DNA of 64,000 bases from Cohnella nanjingensis (GTDB lineage Bacteria > Bacillota > Bacilli > Paenibacillales > Paenibacillaceae), in the NCBI RefSeq assembly GCF_014212125.1, contig NZ_JACJVP010000017.1:1-64000 (forward strand), written 5' to 3'. Below the pieces are notes generated by a model. It did not search any database. It had not been told where the DNA came from and saw only the letters and a list, made by a program, of their open reading frames with translations. The position numbers and the translations under genes are program-made. Positions 24,731 to 33,499 of this stretch are shown one piece after another; the first letter of the stretch is position 1, and each line of letters opens with the position of its first letter.

Positions 24731-26481
24731 TTCAAGCGCTAGCGGCTTCGGAAGGCATCGCGATCGGCAAGGCGTTCGTGCTGCCGAACTGGGAGTGGGA
24801 GATGCCCGAACAGAAGATCGACGTCGGCGATCTCGCGCTGGAATTCGACCGTCTCTACGAGGGGGTCAACCGCTCCAAGACGGAAATTCATCAAATGAAG
24901 AGCGAGCTCGACGAAGCGGTCGGCATTCAGGAGGCGAGCATCTTCGACGCGCATCTGGCGATCTTGGACGATCCCGTGTTCATGAACGAGATCCAAGGCA
25001 TCATCCAACGTCAGTATAAAGCGGCCGAAGTGGCCGTGAAGGAAGCCATCGACCATTTCGTGACGATGTTCGATCTGCTCGACGACGACTACATGAAGGA
25101 GCGGGCGCTCGACATCAAGGACGTCGGCAACCGGCTGCTGAAGCATCTGCTGGGCGTGCCCGAGATCGCGCTTCCGACCGACACCCAACCGTTCATTCTC
25201 GTCGTGCGCGAGCTGACGCCTTCGCAGCTGATTCATCTGAAGCCCGACGTCGTGCTAGGCATCGTCACGATGGTCGGCAGTCCGTCGTCGCATTCGGCCA
25301 TCATGGCGCGCGCGTTCGGCATCCCGCTCGTCATGGGCGTCGAAGCCAAACTGGAGGCGCCGATCGCGACGGGCGATCTGCTCATCATGGACGGCGGAGC
25401 GGGACTCCTGCACGTCATGCCGGACGCCGAGACGGTGGCGCAGTACACGGAGCTGCGCAAGCGGCACCTCGTGGCGCGCGAGCAGCTGCAGTCGCTCGCG
25501 CAGGTGCCGGCGGTGACGCCCGACGGCGAGAGCCTGATCCTGGCCGCGAATATCAGCTCCGTCAAGGAGTTGGATGCGGCGCTCGCGAGCGGGGCGGAGG
25601 GCGTCGGTCTGTTCCGGACGGAATTCCTTTACATGGACCGCACGTCGTTCCCGACGGAAGAGGAGCAATACGAAGTGTACAGGGCGGCGGCCGAAAAGCT
25701 GAACGGCCAGCCGCTGATCGTCCGTACGCTCGATATCGGCGGAGACAAGCAGCTCGACTACTACGAGATGCCGGAGGAGGACAACCCGTTCCTCGGCTAT
25801 CGGGCCATCCGGTTCAGCCTGGACCGCAAGGACCTGTTCAAGATTCAGCTTCGGGCGATTCTGCGCGCGGCCGCGCACGGCGACGTCCAGATCATGTATC
25901 CGCTCATCGCCTCCCTCACCGAGGTGCGGGAAGCGAACGCGCTTCTGACCGAGGCGGAACGCGAGCTCGCGGCGGAAGGGGTGCCGTACCGCGGCGGGCT
26001 GCCGACCGGCGTCATGATCGAAGTGCCGGCGGCGGTGCTCATCGCCGACCTGCTGGCCGCGGAAGTATCGTTCTTCAGCATCGGCACGAACGATCTGGTG
26101 CAGTTCACGTTGGCCGTGGACCGGATGAACGAGCAGATCAGCCATCTGTACGAGCCGTTCCATCCGGCGATCATCCGCATGCTGCGGACCGTCACCGAAG
26201 CCGCCGGCCGGTACGGCATTCCCGTCAGCGTCTGCGGCGAGCTCGCCGGCGACGTCCGCGCGATGCCGATCTGGCTGGGACTTGGCGTACATGAGCTTAG
26301 CCTCTCGGCGCAGGCGATCCTGCCGGTGAAGGACGCGATGCTCCGCACCCCCGCGCAGCAGAGCCGCCAGCTGTTCCAGGAGCTGTTCCAGCTGCCGACC
26401 GCGCTGGAGATCACCGAGCGGCTCGAGCGGTTCCACGCCGAGACGGCGCTCGCGGAGGGCAAGGTCAAGCCGGGCGTCTAG
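24727..26481 (+). CDS. ptsI: PTS enzyme I (phosphoenolpyruvate-protein phosphotransferase)
   Basis: 584 residues. Active-site His in VGSPSSHSAIMARAFGIPLVMG; PEP-binding LFRTEFLYMDRTSFPTEEEQYEVYR, ILDxG-like TLDIGGDKQLDY, and the C-terminal catalytic Cys in VSVCGELAGD. It passes phosphate from PEP to HPr. The start overlaps the EIICBA stop by 4 bp, so the two are co-translated. No ptsH follows, although HPr is usually encoded next to ptsI; it must lie elsewhere. A strong terminator follows. Confidence 0.97.
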   Translation: MIQALAASEGIAIGKAFVLPNWEWEMPEQKIDVGDLALEFDRLYEGVNRSKTEIHQMKSELDEAVGIQEASIFDAHLAILDDPVFMNEIQGIIQRQYKAAEVAVKEAIDHFVTMFDLLDDDYMKERALDIKDVGNRLLKHLLGVPEIALPTDTQPFILVVRELTPSQLIHLKPDVVLGIVTMVGSPSSHSAIMARAFGIPLVMGVEAKLEAPIATGDLLIMDGGAGLLHVMPDAETVAQYTELRKRHLVAREQLQSLAQVPAVTPDGESLILAANISSVKELDAALASGAEGVGLFRTEFLYMDRTSFPTEEEQYEVYRAAAEKLNGQPLIVRTLDIGGDKQLDYYEMPEEDNPFLGYRAIRFSLDRKDLFKIQLRAILRAAAHGDVQIMYPLIASLTEVREANALLTEAERELAAEGVPYRGGLPTGVMIEVPAAVLIADLLAAEVSFFSIGTNDLVQFTLAVDRMNEQISHLYEPFHPAIIRMLRTVTEAAGRYGIPVSVCGELAGDVRAMPIWLGLGVHELSLSAQAILPVKDAMLRTPAQQSRQLFQELFQLPTALEITERLERFHAETALAEGKVKPGV

Positions 26482-26571
26482 CCGTCGGACCGATACCCGG
26501 CGCTGGCCCGGACGTTCCCGAAGCGTCCGCCCGGACGCCGCAAACTTTGTCCATGCGCCTCGCGGGAAGCG

Positions 26572-26611
26572 ACAAGGGACCTTGCGGCAGTTGTCCGCAG
26601 GGTCCCTTTTA
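26572..26611. terminator. Bidirectional terminator between ptsI and the PfpI-like gene
   Basis: AAGGGACCTTGCGG / CCGCAGGGTCCCTT hairpin, T-rich on the plus strand (TTTTACG). Confidence 0.85.
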
Positions 26612-26618
26612 CGCGATC

Positions 26619-27140
26619 TTAACGTCCGTACAGCGCGTCGCAGAACGCTTTCGCGTATTCCGGCAGATCGGGCGGCCGGCGCGCGGAGACGAGGTTGCCG
26701 TCGACGACGACCGCTTCGTCAAACCAGATCGCGCCGGCATTCTCCATATCGTCGCGGATGCCCGGCGTCGAGGTGACCTTCCGGCCCTGCAGCATCTTGG
26801 CCGAGATGAGCACCCAACCCGCGTGGCAGATCTGTCCGATCGGCTTGCCGGCCGCGTCGATCGCCCGGACGAACGCTTGGACGCGCTCGTCCCGCCGGAT
26901 CTTGTCCGGCGCCCATCCGCCCGGGACGAGCAGGCCGTCGCAGCGCTCCGCGTCGAGTTCGGCGTAGGAGAGGTCGGCGACGGCGGGAACGCCGTACTTG
27001 CCGATGTGCTTGCGGCCTTTTTCCGGCCCGGCGAACAGGACGGTCGCGCCTTCTTCGCGCGCGCGATAGACCGGATACCAGAGCTCGAGATCCTCGAACT
27101 CGTCGTCGATCAGACAGATGACCCGTTTGGTCTCAGACAT
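26619..27140 (-). CDS. DJ-1/PfpI-family protein
   Basis: 173 residues; the ATG at 27138-27140 has GGAGG 7 nt upstream. DJ-1/PfpI fold: N-terminal VICLIDDEFEDLELWYPVYRAREEG (with the Glu of the active site), DGLLVPGGWAPDKIR, the nucleophile elbow QICHAGWVLISA (Cys about residue 104, followed by His), and TSTPGIRDDMENAGAIW. Closest to the PfpI/YhbO subgroup, reported as proteases, chaperones or glyoxalase/deglycase-like enzymes. The actual activity cannot be assigned from sequence. Divergent from the VanZ gene. Confidence 0.9.
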   Translation of the reverse strand: MSETKRVICLIDDEFEDLELWYPVYRAREEGATVLFAGPEKGRKHIGKYGVPAVADLSYAELDAERCDGLLVPGGWAPDKIRRDERVQAFVRAIDAAGKPIGQICHAGWVLISAKMLQGRKVTSTPGIRDDMENAGAIWFDEAVVVDGNLVSARRPPDLPEYAKAFCDALYGR

Positions 27141-27242
27141 CGAAGTTCCTCCATGCATATCAAGATATCGCAAGACGGCAATCGCTCTTATCGTACCATA
27201 ATCCAATGCAGCGCACATCCGCGCACCGAGAGGAGACACGCC

Positions 27243-27683
27243 ATGCGTTCCACCCGCAAATCCTCCATGACCGCCCCTCTGTGGCGATGGCTGCCGGCTG
27301 CGGCCTGCATGCTCATCATCTTTCTGCTGTCCGCCCGGACGGGCAATCAGCTCGACGGCTGGCTGCCCTGGGCCCAAGAGCTGTTCCCCGGATTGAAGAG
27401 CTTCGACCCGGTCCACTACTTCGCTTACTTCGTGCTGGCGCTGACGTTCGCGTACGGTTTTGGTTTTCGCCGGATCGATGCCCGCCGCGCGCTCTACGTC
27501 ATCCTACTCAGCATCGCGTACGGGGCTACGGACGAATGGCATCAAGCCTACGTGCCCGGCCGTTCGCCCGACTGGGCCGATCTGCTGCACGACGGGATCG
27601 GCGCCGCGGCCGCGGCTGTAGTGCTCGTCGTATGGCGGTTATGGCGGCTTAGAGGAAGCCGTACCAGAAATTACAGCGGATAA
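27243..27683 (+). CDS. VanZ family membrane protein
   Basis: 146 residues, with GAGAGGAG upstream of the ATG. Four membrane spans. The VanZ family motif is distinct: DPVHYFAYFVLALTFAYG, and YGATDEWHQAYVPGRSPDWADLLHDGIGAAAA. VanZ itself confers low-level teicoplanin resistance, but most family members, like this solitary one, have no known function and are not resistance genes by context. Confidence 0.9.
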   Translation: MRSTRKSSMTAPLWRWLPAAACMLIIFLLSARTGNQLDGWLPWAQELFPGLKSFDPVHYFAYFVLALTFAYGFGFRRIDARRALYVILLSIAYGATDEWHQAYVPGRSPDWADLLHDGIGAAAAAVVLVVWRLWRLRGSRTRNYSG

Positions 27684-27786
27684 ACCGGCAGGAGAACGGC
27701 GCGGCGGGGGCGAATACAACGGGTAGCGGGGAACGGCCGGTTGCAAGCCGGCAACCCTGTTAAGATCGTGTAAGGAGAGAGCCCCG

Positions 27787-28197
27787 TTGTTCAAACGTTG
27801 TTCATGCGGAGATGACATGAGCTTGACCTTGAGGTCGGTGCTTTACGCCAAGCGAGTGAACATCTCCAACGTGCCCGTCTACACTTGCGAGCGGTGCTCG
27901 CGCAATGAAGTGTTCCCCGGCGTGAAATCGGATTTGGGCGTGCTGGTGGGCCGGTTGGGTTCGCAGCCGCACGCGCAGACGATCCCTTTCGACGAGATTC
28001 ACGAATGGGCGGGCGTCCTGAGCCATGCCCAGAGCCATTCGAAGCCGCTGCGTCCGGCAATGGTCGCCCGGGTCACCGAAGAACGGACGAACGAGCTGCT
28101 GGATCTGTGGCTCGTCGCCTCGTCGGTCGGAGACGAAGCCTGGATGGCGGAGCTGAGGGAACGGCTCTCGCAATTAAGCGCACAATACATATCGTAA
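27787..28197 (+). CDS. Conserved protein with two N-terminal cysteine pairs
   Basis: 136 residues from a TTG start at 27787 with AAGGAG 9 nt upstream. Residues 1-40 contain KRCSCGDDM and YTCERCSRNEVFPGVK: two Cys pairs spaced like a zinc ribbon, with an intervening beta segment (YAKRVNISNVPVY). This recalls the YgiT-type antitoxin zinc fingers. The rest is helical (VLVGRL...ERTNELLDLWLVASSVGDEAWMAELRERLSQL). No toxin gene is adjacent, so a toxin-antitoxin role is not supported. Likely a zinc-binding protein conserved in Paenibacillaceae; function unknown. Confidence 0.7.
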   Translation: MFKRCSCGDDMSLTLRSVLYAKRVNISNVPVYTCERCSRNEVFPGVKSDLGVLVGRLGSQPHAQTIPFDEIHEWAGVLSHAQSHSKPLRPAMVARVTEERTNELLDLWLVASSVGDEAWMAELRERLSQLSAQYIS

Positions 28198-28205
28198 GGC
28201 GAAGA

Positions 28206-28230
28206 GCGGAGCCCGAGCTCCGCTTTTTTT
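28206..28230 (+). terminator. Terminator of the 27787-28197 gene
   Basis: GCGGAGC-CCGA-GCTCCGC hairpin followed by seven T. Confidence 0.9.
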
Positions 28231-28256
28231 GCGTAATAACGTCATTTCTGATACCA

Positions 28257-28280
28257 TGAAAATCAACACGATGATTTTCA
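28257..28280. promoter_or_regulatory. Perfect inverted repeat directly before the ytxJ ribosome binding site
   Basis: TGAAAATCA (28257-28265), 6-nt spacer, TGATTTTCA (28272-28280); the AGGAGG of ytxJ begins at 28281. It could be a repressor operator or a 5' mRNA hairpin. It lies 27 bp past the T run of the upstream terminator, so it is near the likely transcription start. Confidence 0.5.
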
Positions 28281-28294
28281 AGGAGGAATGGCGG

Positions 28295-28663
28295 ATGGCG
28301 GAAGCGAAGCGTCTGACGACGCTCGAGCAATGGGAAGAAGCGCTGAACGGTTCGGCAGCTCGCCCCCTGCTTCTCTTTAAACACAGTACGCAGTGTCCGA
28401 TCAGCGCAGGCGCGCATGAGGAATTGCAGCACTATATGGCAGACGCGACCGCAGCCCCGATGGATTTTGCCATCGTGCACGTCATTGAAGAGCGTCCGGT
28501 CAGCAATGCGATCGCGGAGACGCTCGGCGTCCAGCACAAATCCCCGCAGGCGATTCTCGTCCAAGACGGCAAGCCGCAGTGGGACGAATCGCATTGGCGG
28601 ATCACTTACGACTTTTTGAGCGAGAAACTTGGCGCGCCTCAGACAGCGGGCGACATCTCCTAA
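28295..28663 (+). CDS. ytxJ: YtxJ, bacillithiol-system monothiol bacilliredoxin-like protein
   Basis: 122 residues from an ATG 8 nt after AGGAGG (in-frame upstream sequence would run through the RBS). Thioredoxin-like fold: LLLFKHSTQCPISAGAHEEL carries the single-Cys CPIS active site typical of YtxJ, followed by the cis-Pro region KSPQAILVQDGKPQWDESHWRIT. It is thought to reduce bacillithiol-mixed disulfides in the cytoplasm. It lies immediately upstream of ccpA, an association also found in Bacillus. Confidence 0.93.
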   Translation: MAEAKRLTTLEQWEEALNGSAARPLLLFKHSTQCPISAGAHEELQHYMADATAAPMDFAIVHVIEERPVSNAIAETLGVQHKSPQAILVQDGKPQWDESHWRITYDFLSEKLGAPQTAGDIS

Positions 28664-28700
28664 AACCCTGAGATTTCGCGGTGTTACGGCACTGCGGTCA

Positions 28701-28729
28701 TTGCGGATTGCCCCGATTTGTCGTATCAT
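28701..28729 (+). promoter_or_regulatory. Sigma-A promoter of ccpA
   Basis: TTGCGG (28701-28706), 17-bp spacer, TATCAT (28724-28729); the leader is about 60 nt before the GTG start. Confidence 0.55.
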
Positions 28730-28794
28730 TACCTTATTATCCCATGGACAGGCTTGCAGCTCAGCGGCCATTCATGAACATTGGAGCGGTGAAT

Positions 28795-29802
28795 GTGACG
28801 GTAACCATTTATGACGTAGCGCGGGAAGCCGGCGTATCCATGGCCACGGTATCCCGGGTTGTCAACAACAATCCGAACGTGAAGCCCCAGACGCGGAAAA
28901 AGGTGTACGAGGCGATCGAGCGCCTCGGCTACCGGCCGAATGCGGTCGCGCGCGGGCTCGCCAGCAAGAAGACGACGACCGTAGGGGTCGTCATTCCCGA
29001 CATCGCGAACGCCATCTTCGCCGAAGTCGCGCGGGGAATCGAAGATATCGCGAACATGTATCACTACAACATCATTCTCTGCAACGCCGACAAGCGCAAG
29101 GAGAAGGAGATCCGCGTCATCAACACGCTGCTGGAGAAGCAAGTGGACGGCTTGCTCTTCATGGGCGGCGCGGTGACGGACGAGCATCTGCAGGCGTTCA
29201 ATACGTCCAACGTGCCGATCGTCCTCTGCGCGACGACGGACGAGAAGGGCGCCATGCCTTCCGTCGACATCGATCACGAGTCGGCCGCCTTCGACGCCGT
29301 GCAACGGCTGATCGCGGAAGGCCACCGTAAGATCGCGATGATCAGCGGCACGCTGCAGGACCCGGCGAACGGTTACGCGCGCTATCAGGGCTACAAGAAG
29401 GCGCTGGAGCAAGCCGGCATTCCCTTCGATGAGGACTACGTGCGCATCGGGAACTATCGCTACGAATCAGGCATCGAAGCGATGCAGCATTTCCTCGGGC
29501 TGTCCAACCGGCCGACCGCCGTCTTCGCGGCGACGGACGAGATGGCGATCGGCGCCATCCACAGCATTCAGGACGAAGGCTTGAAGGTGCCCGAAGATGT
29601 ATCCGTCATCAGCGTCGACAACATCCGCATGGCTTCGATGGTACGTCCGCAGCTGACGACCGTCGCCCAGCCGATGTACGACATCGGCGCCGTCTCGATG
29701 CGGCTGCTCACGAAGCTCATGAAAAAGGAGAACGTCGAGCAATCGCGCGTCGTGCTTCCGCATGAGCTGATCGTCCGCAGCTCTGTGGCGGCTCTGCAGT
29801 AA
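28795..29802 (+). CDS. ccpA: Catabolite control protein A (LacI-family regulator)
   Basis: 335 residues from a GTG at 28795, 8 nt after GGAG. N-terminal LacI helix-turn-helix and hinge: [57 protein letters not shown], the sequence typical of CcpA. The periplasmic-binding-type core contains the HPr-Ser-P contact region and ends [22 protein letters not shown]. With Ser46-phosphorylated HPr or Crh it binds cre sites to repress or activate carbon genes. A cre lies in front of acsA in this window, and a Crh-like HPr-fold gene is at 45980-46219. Confidence 0.95.
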   Translation: MTVTIYDVAREAGVSMATVSRVVNNNPNVKPQTRKKVYEAIERLGYRPNAVARGLASKKTTTVGVVIPDIANAIFAEVARGIEDIANMYHYNIILCNADKRKEKEIRVINTLLEKQVDGLLFMGGAVTDEHLQAFNTSNVPIVLCATTDEKGAMPSVDIDHESAAFDAVQRLIAEGHRKIAMISGTLQDPANGYARYQGYKKALEQAGIPFDEDYVRIGNYRYESGIEAMQHFLGLSNRPTAVFAATDEMAIGAIHSIQDEGLKVPEDVSVISVDNIRMASMVRPQLTTVAQPMYDIGAVSMRLLTKLMKKENVEQSRVVLPHELIVRSSVAALQ

Positions 29803-29930
29803 TCGCCGTATGCGATACTCCCGCGGGAGCGCCGGAGACCGCAGTCATAGGCTAACACAGTCGCCCTGCGCGGGGAGCCAGACGCCCGCGGCAGGGCCTC
29901 TTACATTGAAGACGGGAAAGGGAGATATCG

Positions 29931-30618
<688 letters not shown>

Positions 30619-30620
<2 letters not shown>

Positions 30621-30815
30621 AAGGCCTTTGCTTTGCGCAATATCCCCTTCGCTCAGGTCCAAGGAAGGCGGCACTGTCGATAGGTTCGACCTGATGGATC
30701 ACGCGGCCGGGCCGTATAAAAGGCCTTTGCTTTGCGCAATATCCCCTTCGCTCAGGTCTAAGTGCGGCGGCGCTCGCGAATCGACTCTACCCGATGGATG
30801 GCGCGGCCGCGCCGG
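30619..30815. repeat. Two 99-bp-spaced direct repeats carrying inverted-orientation elements
   Basis: A 41-bp sequence is perfectly repeated at 30619-30659 and 30718-30758; the following 50 bp are also related (both contain GATGGAT and CGCGGCCG). Each copy contains the core ATCCCCTTCGCTCAG (30642-30656 and 30741-30755), the reverse complement of the element found around the transposase-like gene. Confidence 0.9.
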
Positions 30816-30940
30816 ATCGGGCTCGACCTGAGTGGAGGGCATAAGTTCGTGCTGGAATTACCTGTACATATGGCATATCGCCTCATCGCTCGGACGTTCC
30901 GCGCGCCCAACGACTTTTGCTGAACGACATTCCTCCTGAG

Positions 30941-31266
30941 CTGAACAAACGGGATAATGGCCGAAGTTTCGCGGAAAATGAGTCCCTGAACGAAGGGGAT
31001 AACGTTCAAAGCGTCGCGGAAAATGAGTCCCAGAACGAAGGGGATAACGGTCAAAGCGTCGCGAAAATGGTGTGCCTGAGCGAACAGCTAGTGGCCAAAA
31101 ATTGCGGAAAACGGTCCTTGAGCGAAGAGGATAATGGTCAAAGTGTCGTAAAAAACGTCTCCCTGAGCGAATGGGATAATGGCTAAAGCATCGCGAGAAA
31201 TGTATACCTGAGCGAACGGGATAACAGCCAAAAGTGTCGCAAAACACGTCCCTGAGTGAGCGGGAT
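30941..31266 (+). repeat. Degenerate array of eight element copies, about 45-bp period
   Basis: Cores related to CTGAGCGAAGGGGAT start at 30941, 30986, 31031, 31076, 31118, 31163, 31208 and 31252, i.e. steps of 45, 45, 45, 42, 45, 45 and 44. Between cores the units share ATAATGGTCAAAG and GTCGCGAAAA-type sequence. The copies at 30941 and 31076 are the most diverged. Orientation is forward, opposite to the two copies at 30642 and 30741. Confidence 0.9.
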
Positions 31267-31283
31267 CATCGTAGAAAGACAAT

Positions 31284-31327
31284 AAAAAGACCGCAAAGGA
31301 GCCGGGAGGCTTGCTTTACGGTCTTTT
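31284..31327. terminator. Terminator of acuC, possibly bidirectional
   Basis: AAAAAGACCGCAAAG and CTTTACGGTCTTTT form a long hairpin with an inner GCC/GGC stem; A/T runs flank it on both strands. It lies about 107 bp past the acuC stop. Confidence 0.75.
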
Positions 31328-31433
31328 GCCATTGCTAGGTCATGGCTAGCTTGGGCGCACACAACCTTGACGACCCGATTCGCGCCTGTATGACTCCCGC
31401 ACGAGCAACAAGCAAAAGGCACATGCCAGCCGC

Positions 31434-32630
31434 TCAGCCGAGGTGCTGCAGCGCCAGCGCGAGCACTTCCAGGTTTTTGGCCGCGATCTCCGCTCGCCGG
31501 GGCATCGGCGCCCAGGCGGCCGTATCGTCCAGCCAGGTGCGGGGCAGATCGTCCGGACGGCGCGGCGAGACGACGCGGGGCCAGACGGCGGGCAGCGGCG
31601 CTCCGACCGGGGAAGCGTCGATGGAGGCGAGCAGGGGATGCTCGGTCATCTCCAGCCACAGCAAGCCCCAGGCGCGCGGTACGACGTGCCAATGCTCGTA
31701 TCCGCCGCCTCCTAGCGCGATCCAGCGGCCGTCCGTCCATTCGTGGGCGAGCCGGTGGATGAGCCGGGGCATCTCGCGATAGATGCGCATGCTGCAGTGG
31801 ACGTGCGCCAGCGGATCCAGCGCATGGGCGTCGCAGCCGTGCTGGCTGACGATGACGTCCGGCTTGAACACGCGGATGACGCGCTCAAGCGCCGTCGAGA
31901 AGCTCTCGAGCCAGGAGTCGTCTTCCGTATAGGGTTCGACCGGCACGTTCAAGCACGCGCCGTAGCCGGAGCTCTCGCCGCGCTCGTGGGCGAAGCCGCT
32001 GCCCGGGAACAGAAACTTGCCCGTCTCGTGGATCGAGAAGGTGAACACGTCGGGATCGGTGTAGAAGCTCCATTGCACGCCGTCCCCGTGATGAACGTCC
32101 GTATCGACGTAAAGCACCTTGGCGGCGTATTTGCGCGTCATCCAGCGGATGGCCGCCGCCGCGTCATTGTACACGCAGAAGCCGGCTCCCCGGTCCTGGA
32201 ACGCGTGATGCAGTCCGCCGCCTAGATGGAGCGCATGCCGCGTCTGGCCCGACATGACGGCCTCGGCCGCCGTGATCGAGCCGGTTACGATCGCCGCCGC
32301 CGCTTCGTGCATGCCGGGAAAGTAGGGCGTATCCCCGTCCGGCTCGAAGCCGAACTGGGCGGCACTAGCGACGGCCTGCGCGGCTGGCGTCTCCTCGCTG
32401 AGCGCGCGGACGGCTGCGATATAGTCCGGCCGGTGGATCCACGCGAGCGCTTCATCCGGCGGTTCTGACAGCGGTTGCAACTTCTGGTCGGGACGAAGGG
32501 CCCCGCTTGCGTCGAGCAGATCCTCCGTCAGGGCCAAGCGAATGGGGTGGAACGGATGATCCTCGTGGAATCGATATCGACCGGCAGCCGTGCTGTCGAT
32601 CCACAGCGCTTCGTGGGTGAAAAGAGTCAA
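31434..32630 (-). CDS. acuC: Acetoin utilization deacetylase AcuC (class I HDAC family)
   Basis: 398 residues from a TTG at 32628-32630, 9 nt after AAGGAAGG. Histone-deacetylase fold: RYRFHEDHPFHPIRL, LHLGGGLHHAFQDRGAGFCVYND (His pair), VLYVDTDVHHGDGVQW (Zn ligands Asp-x-His), SIHETGKFLFPGSG, QHGCDAHALDPLAH (second Asp) and ALGGGGYE. In B. subtilis AcuC removes the acetyl group that AcuA puts on acetyl-CoA synthetase. It lies 20 bp after acuA in the same operon and faces away from acsA. Confidence 0.95.
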   Translation of the reverse strand: MTLFTHEALWIDSTAAGRYRFHEDHPFHPIRLALTEDLLDASGALRPDQKLQPLSEPPDEALAWIHRPDYIAAVRALSEETPAAQAVASAAQFGFEPDGDTPYFPGMHEAAAAIVTGSITAAEAVMSGQTRHALHLGGGLHHAFQDRGAGFCVYNDAAAAIRWMTRKYAAKVLYVDTDVHHGDGVQWSFYTDPDVFTFSIHETGKFLFPGSGFAHERGESSGYGACLNVPVEPYTEDDSWLESFSTALERVIRVFKPDVIVSQHGCDAHALDPLAHVHCSMRIYREMPRLIHRLAHEWTDGRWIALGGGGYEHWHVVPRAWGLLWLEMTEHPLLASIDASPVGAPLPAVWPRVVSPRRPDDLPRTWLDDTAAWAPMPRRAEIAAKNLEVLALALQHLG

Positions 32631-32650
32631 CAGGGGTCGCCTTCCTTTCG

Positions 32651-33283
32651 TCAGTACATGAACCGTTGCCGGAACCGGACGCGGTCGAATTGCTCCGCCG
32701 ATGAGAGCGGAACGTCCTTCCCGATCCGAACCATCAGACAGTTCGCCGGATGCGCGCAGATCTCCGGATCGTCCGTCGCGAACCAGACCATCCCGACGGA
32801 CTTCATTAATTTCTCCATCATCTCCCGGTATTCCCAGACGTTCAGGCCGCTGCTGTCCAGGTCCCAATGCCAATAATATTCGGTCGTATAGACGATCGCG
32901 TTGTCCAGTTGCCCGTCGGCGAACGCTGCTAAGATGAGCGCCTTGCCGAGGCCGAGCGAGCGGTAATCGTCGGCGACTTCGATCGCGCCCAGCTCGATGA
33001 GGTCGTCCATACCGCCTTCGGACCAGCGCTCCATTTCGTCCGGATAATGGAAGGTCACGTAGCCGACGACCGTCTCTCCGTCGCGGGCGACGATGATGCG
33101 CCCCTCGGGCAGGCCGGCGATCTCGACGAGCGCCTCGTGCTGCTCCCGCGGCCTGCGGAAAGCATCTAGCGCCGAATGCAGCTGATACTGCCGAAGCCGA
33201 TCAGGCTCGACGGGGCCTTCCACGACGATCGGGCCGTCTTTGCCCGGCCGCGTGAACATCTGGTAGCGCTTAAGATGTTCCAT
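32651..33283 (-). CDS. acuA: GNAT acetyltransferase AcuA
   Basis: 210 residues, same length as B. subtilis AcuA, after AAAGGAGA. Motifs: EHLKRYQMFTRPGKDGPIVVEGPV, GNAT core IELGAIEVADDYRSLGLGKALI (the Q/RxxGxG/A acetyl-CoA loop as RSLGLGKA) and YTTEYYWHWDLDSSGLNVWEYR. It acetylates a C-terminal lysine of AcsA and so inactivates it. The gene is divergent from acsA, so modifier and target share one regulatory region. acuB, normally between acuA and acuC, is absent. Confidence 0.95.
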   Translation of the reverse strand: MEHLKRYQMFTRPGKDGPIVVEGPVEPDRLRQYQLHSALDAFRRPREQHEALVEIAGLPEGRIIVARDGETVVGYVTFHYPDEMERWSEGGMDDLIELGAIEVADDYRSLGLGKALILAAFADGQLDNAIVYTTEYYWHWDLDSSGLNVWEYREMMEKLMKSVGMVWFATDDPEICAHPANCLMVRIGKDVPLSSAEQFDRVRFRQRFMY

Positions 33284-33412
33284 GCCGATCTCTCCTTTGA
33301 TTGCTGTCATTATACACGATAATACGTAGGAACCGCCTCTTTTTCTTCGAAAATGTCCCTTCTTGGCTGAAAATCTCCTCCCCATTCCGTGCCGAGCCTG
33401 GCGGAGCTGTGA

Positions 33413-33418
33413 TATAAT
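33413..33418 (+). promoter_or_regulatory. -10 box of the acsA promoter
   Basis: TATAAT within GTGATATAATG (extended TGN-like context). No convincing -35 is visible 17 bp upstream, so it may depend on an activator or the extended -10. Confidence 0.5.
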
Positions 33419-33445
33419 GTCATAGGCGGGCCGCGCGAGCCCCGG

Positions 33446-33460
33446 TTGTAAGCGCATTCG
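33446..33460 (+). promoter_or_regulatory. Catabolite-responsive element (cre) upstream of acsA
   Basis: TTGTAAGCGCATTCG fits WTGNAANCGNWNNCW at every position but the last. It lies just downstream of the TATAAT box and 40 bp before the acsA start, a position typical of CcpA roadblock repression. ccpA itself is 4 kb away in this window, and acsA/acu genes are known CcpA targets in B. subtilis. Confidence 0.65.
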
Positions 33461-33499
33461 CGCTTGGAATGGATGTATTCAAACGGGAAGGTGATGGAA

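Noticed and set aside
27243..27683. VanZ as a glycopeptide-resistance gene
   Set aside because: No vanA/H/X/R/S genes nearby; solitary VanZ-family genes are common and not linked to resistance.
27787..28197. MqsA/YgiT-type antitoxin
   Set aside because: The cysteine spacing is similar, but there is no HTH domain and no toxin gene beside it.
30941..31266. Possible CRISPR array or repeat protein (an 89-codon frame crosses it)
   Set aside because: The spacing sequences are themselves related, the repeats are degenerate, one step breaks the regular period, and the frame has no RBS. A 45-bp period gives a pseudo-repetitive peptide on both strands by arithmetic alone.
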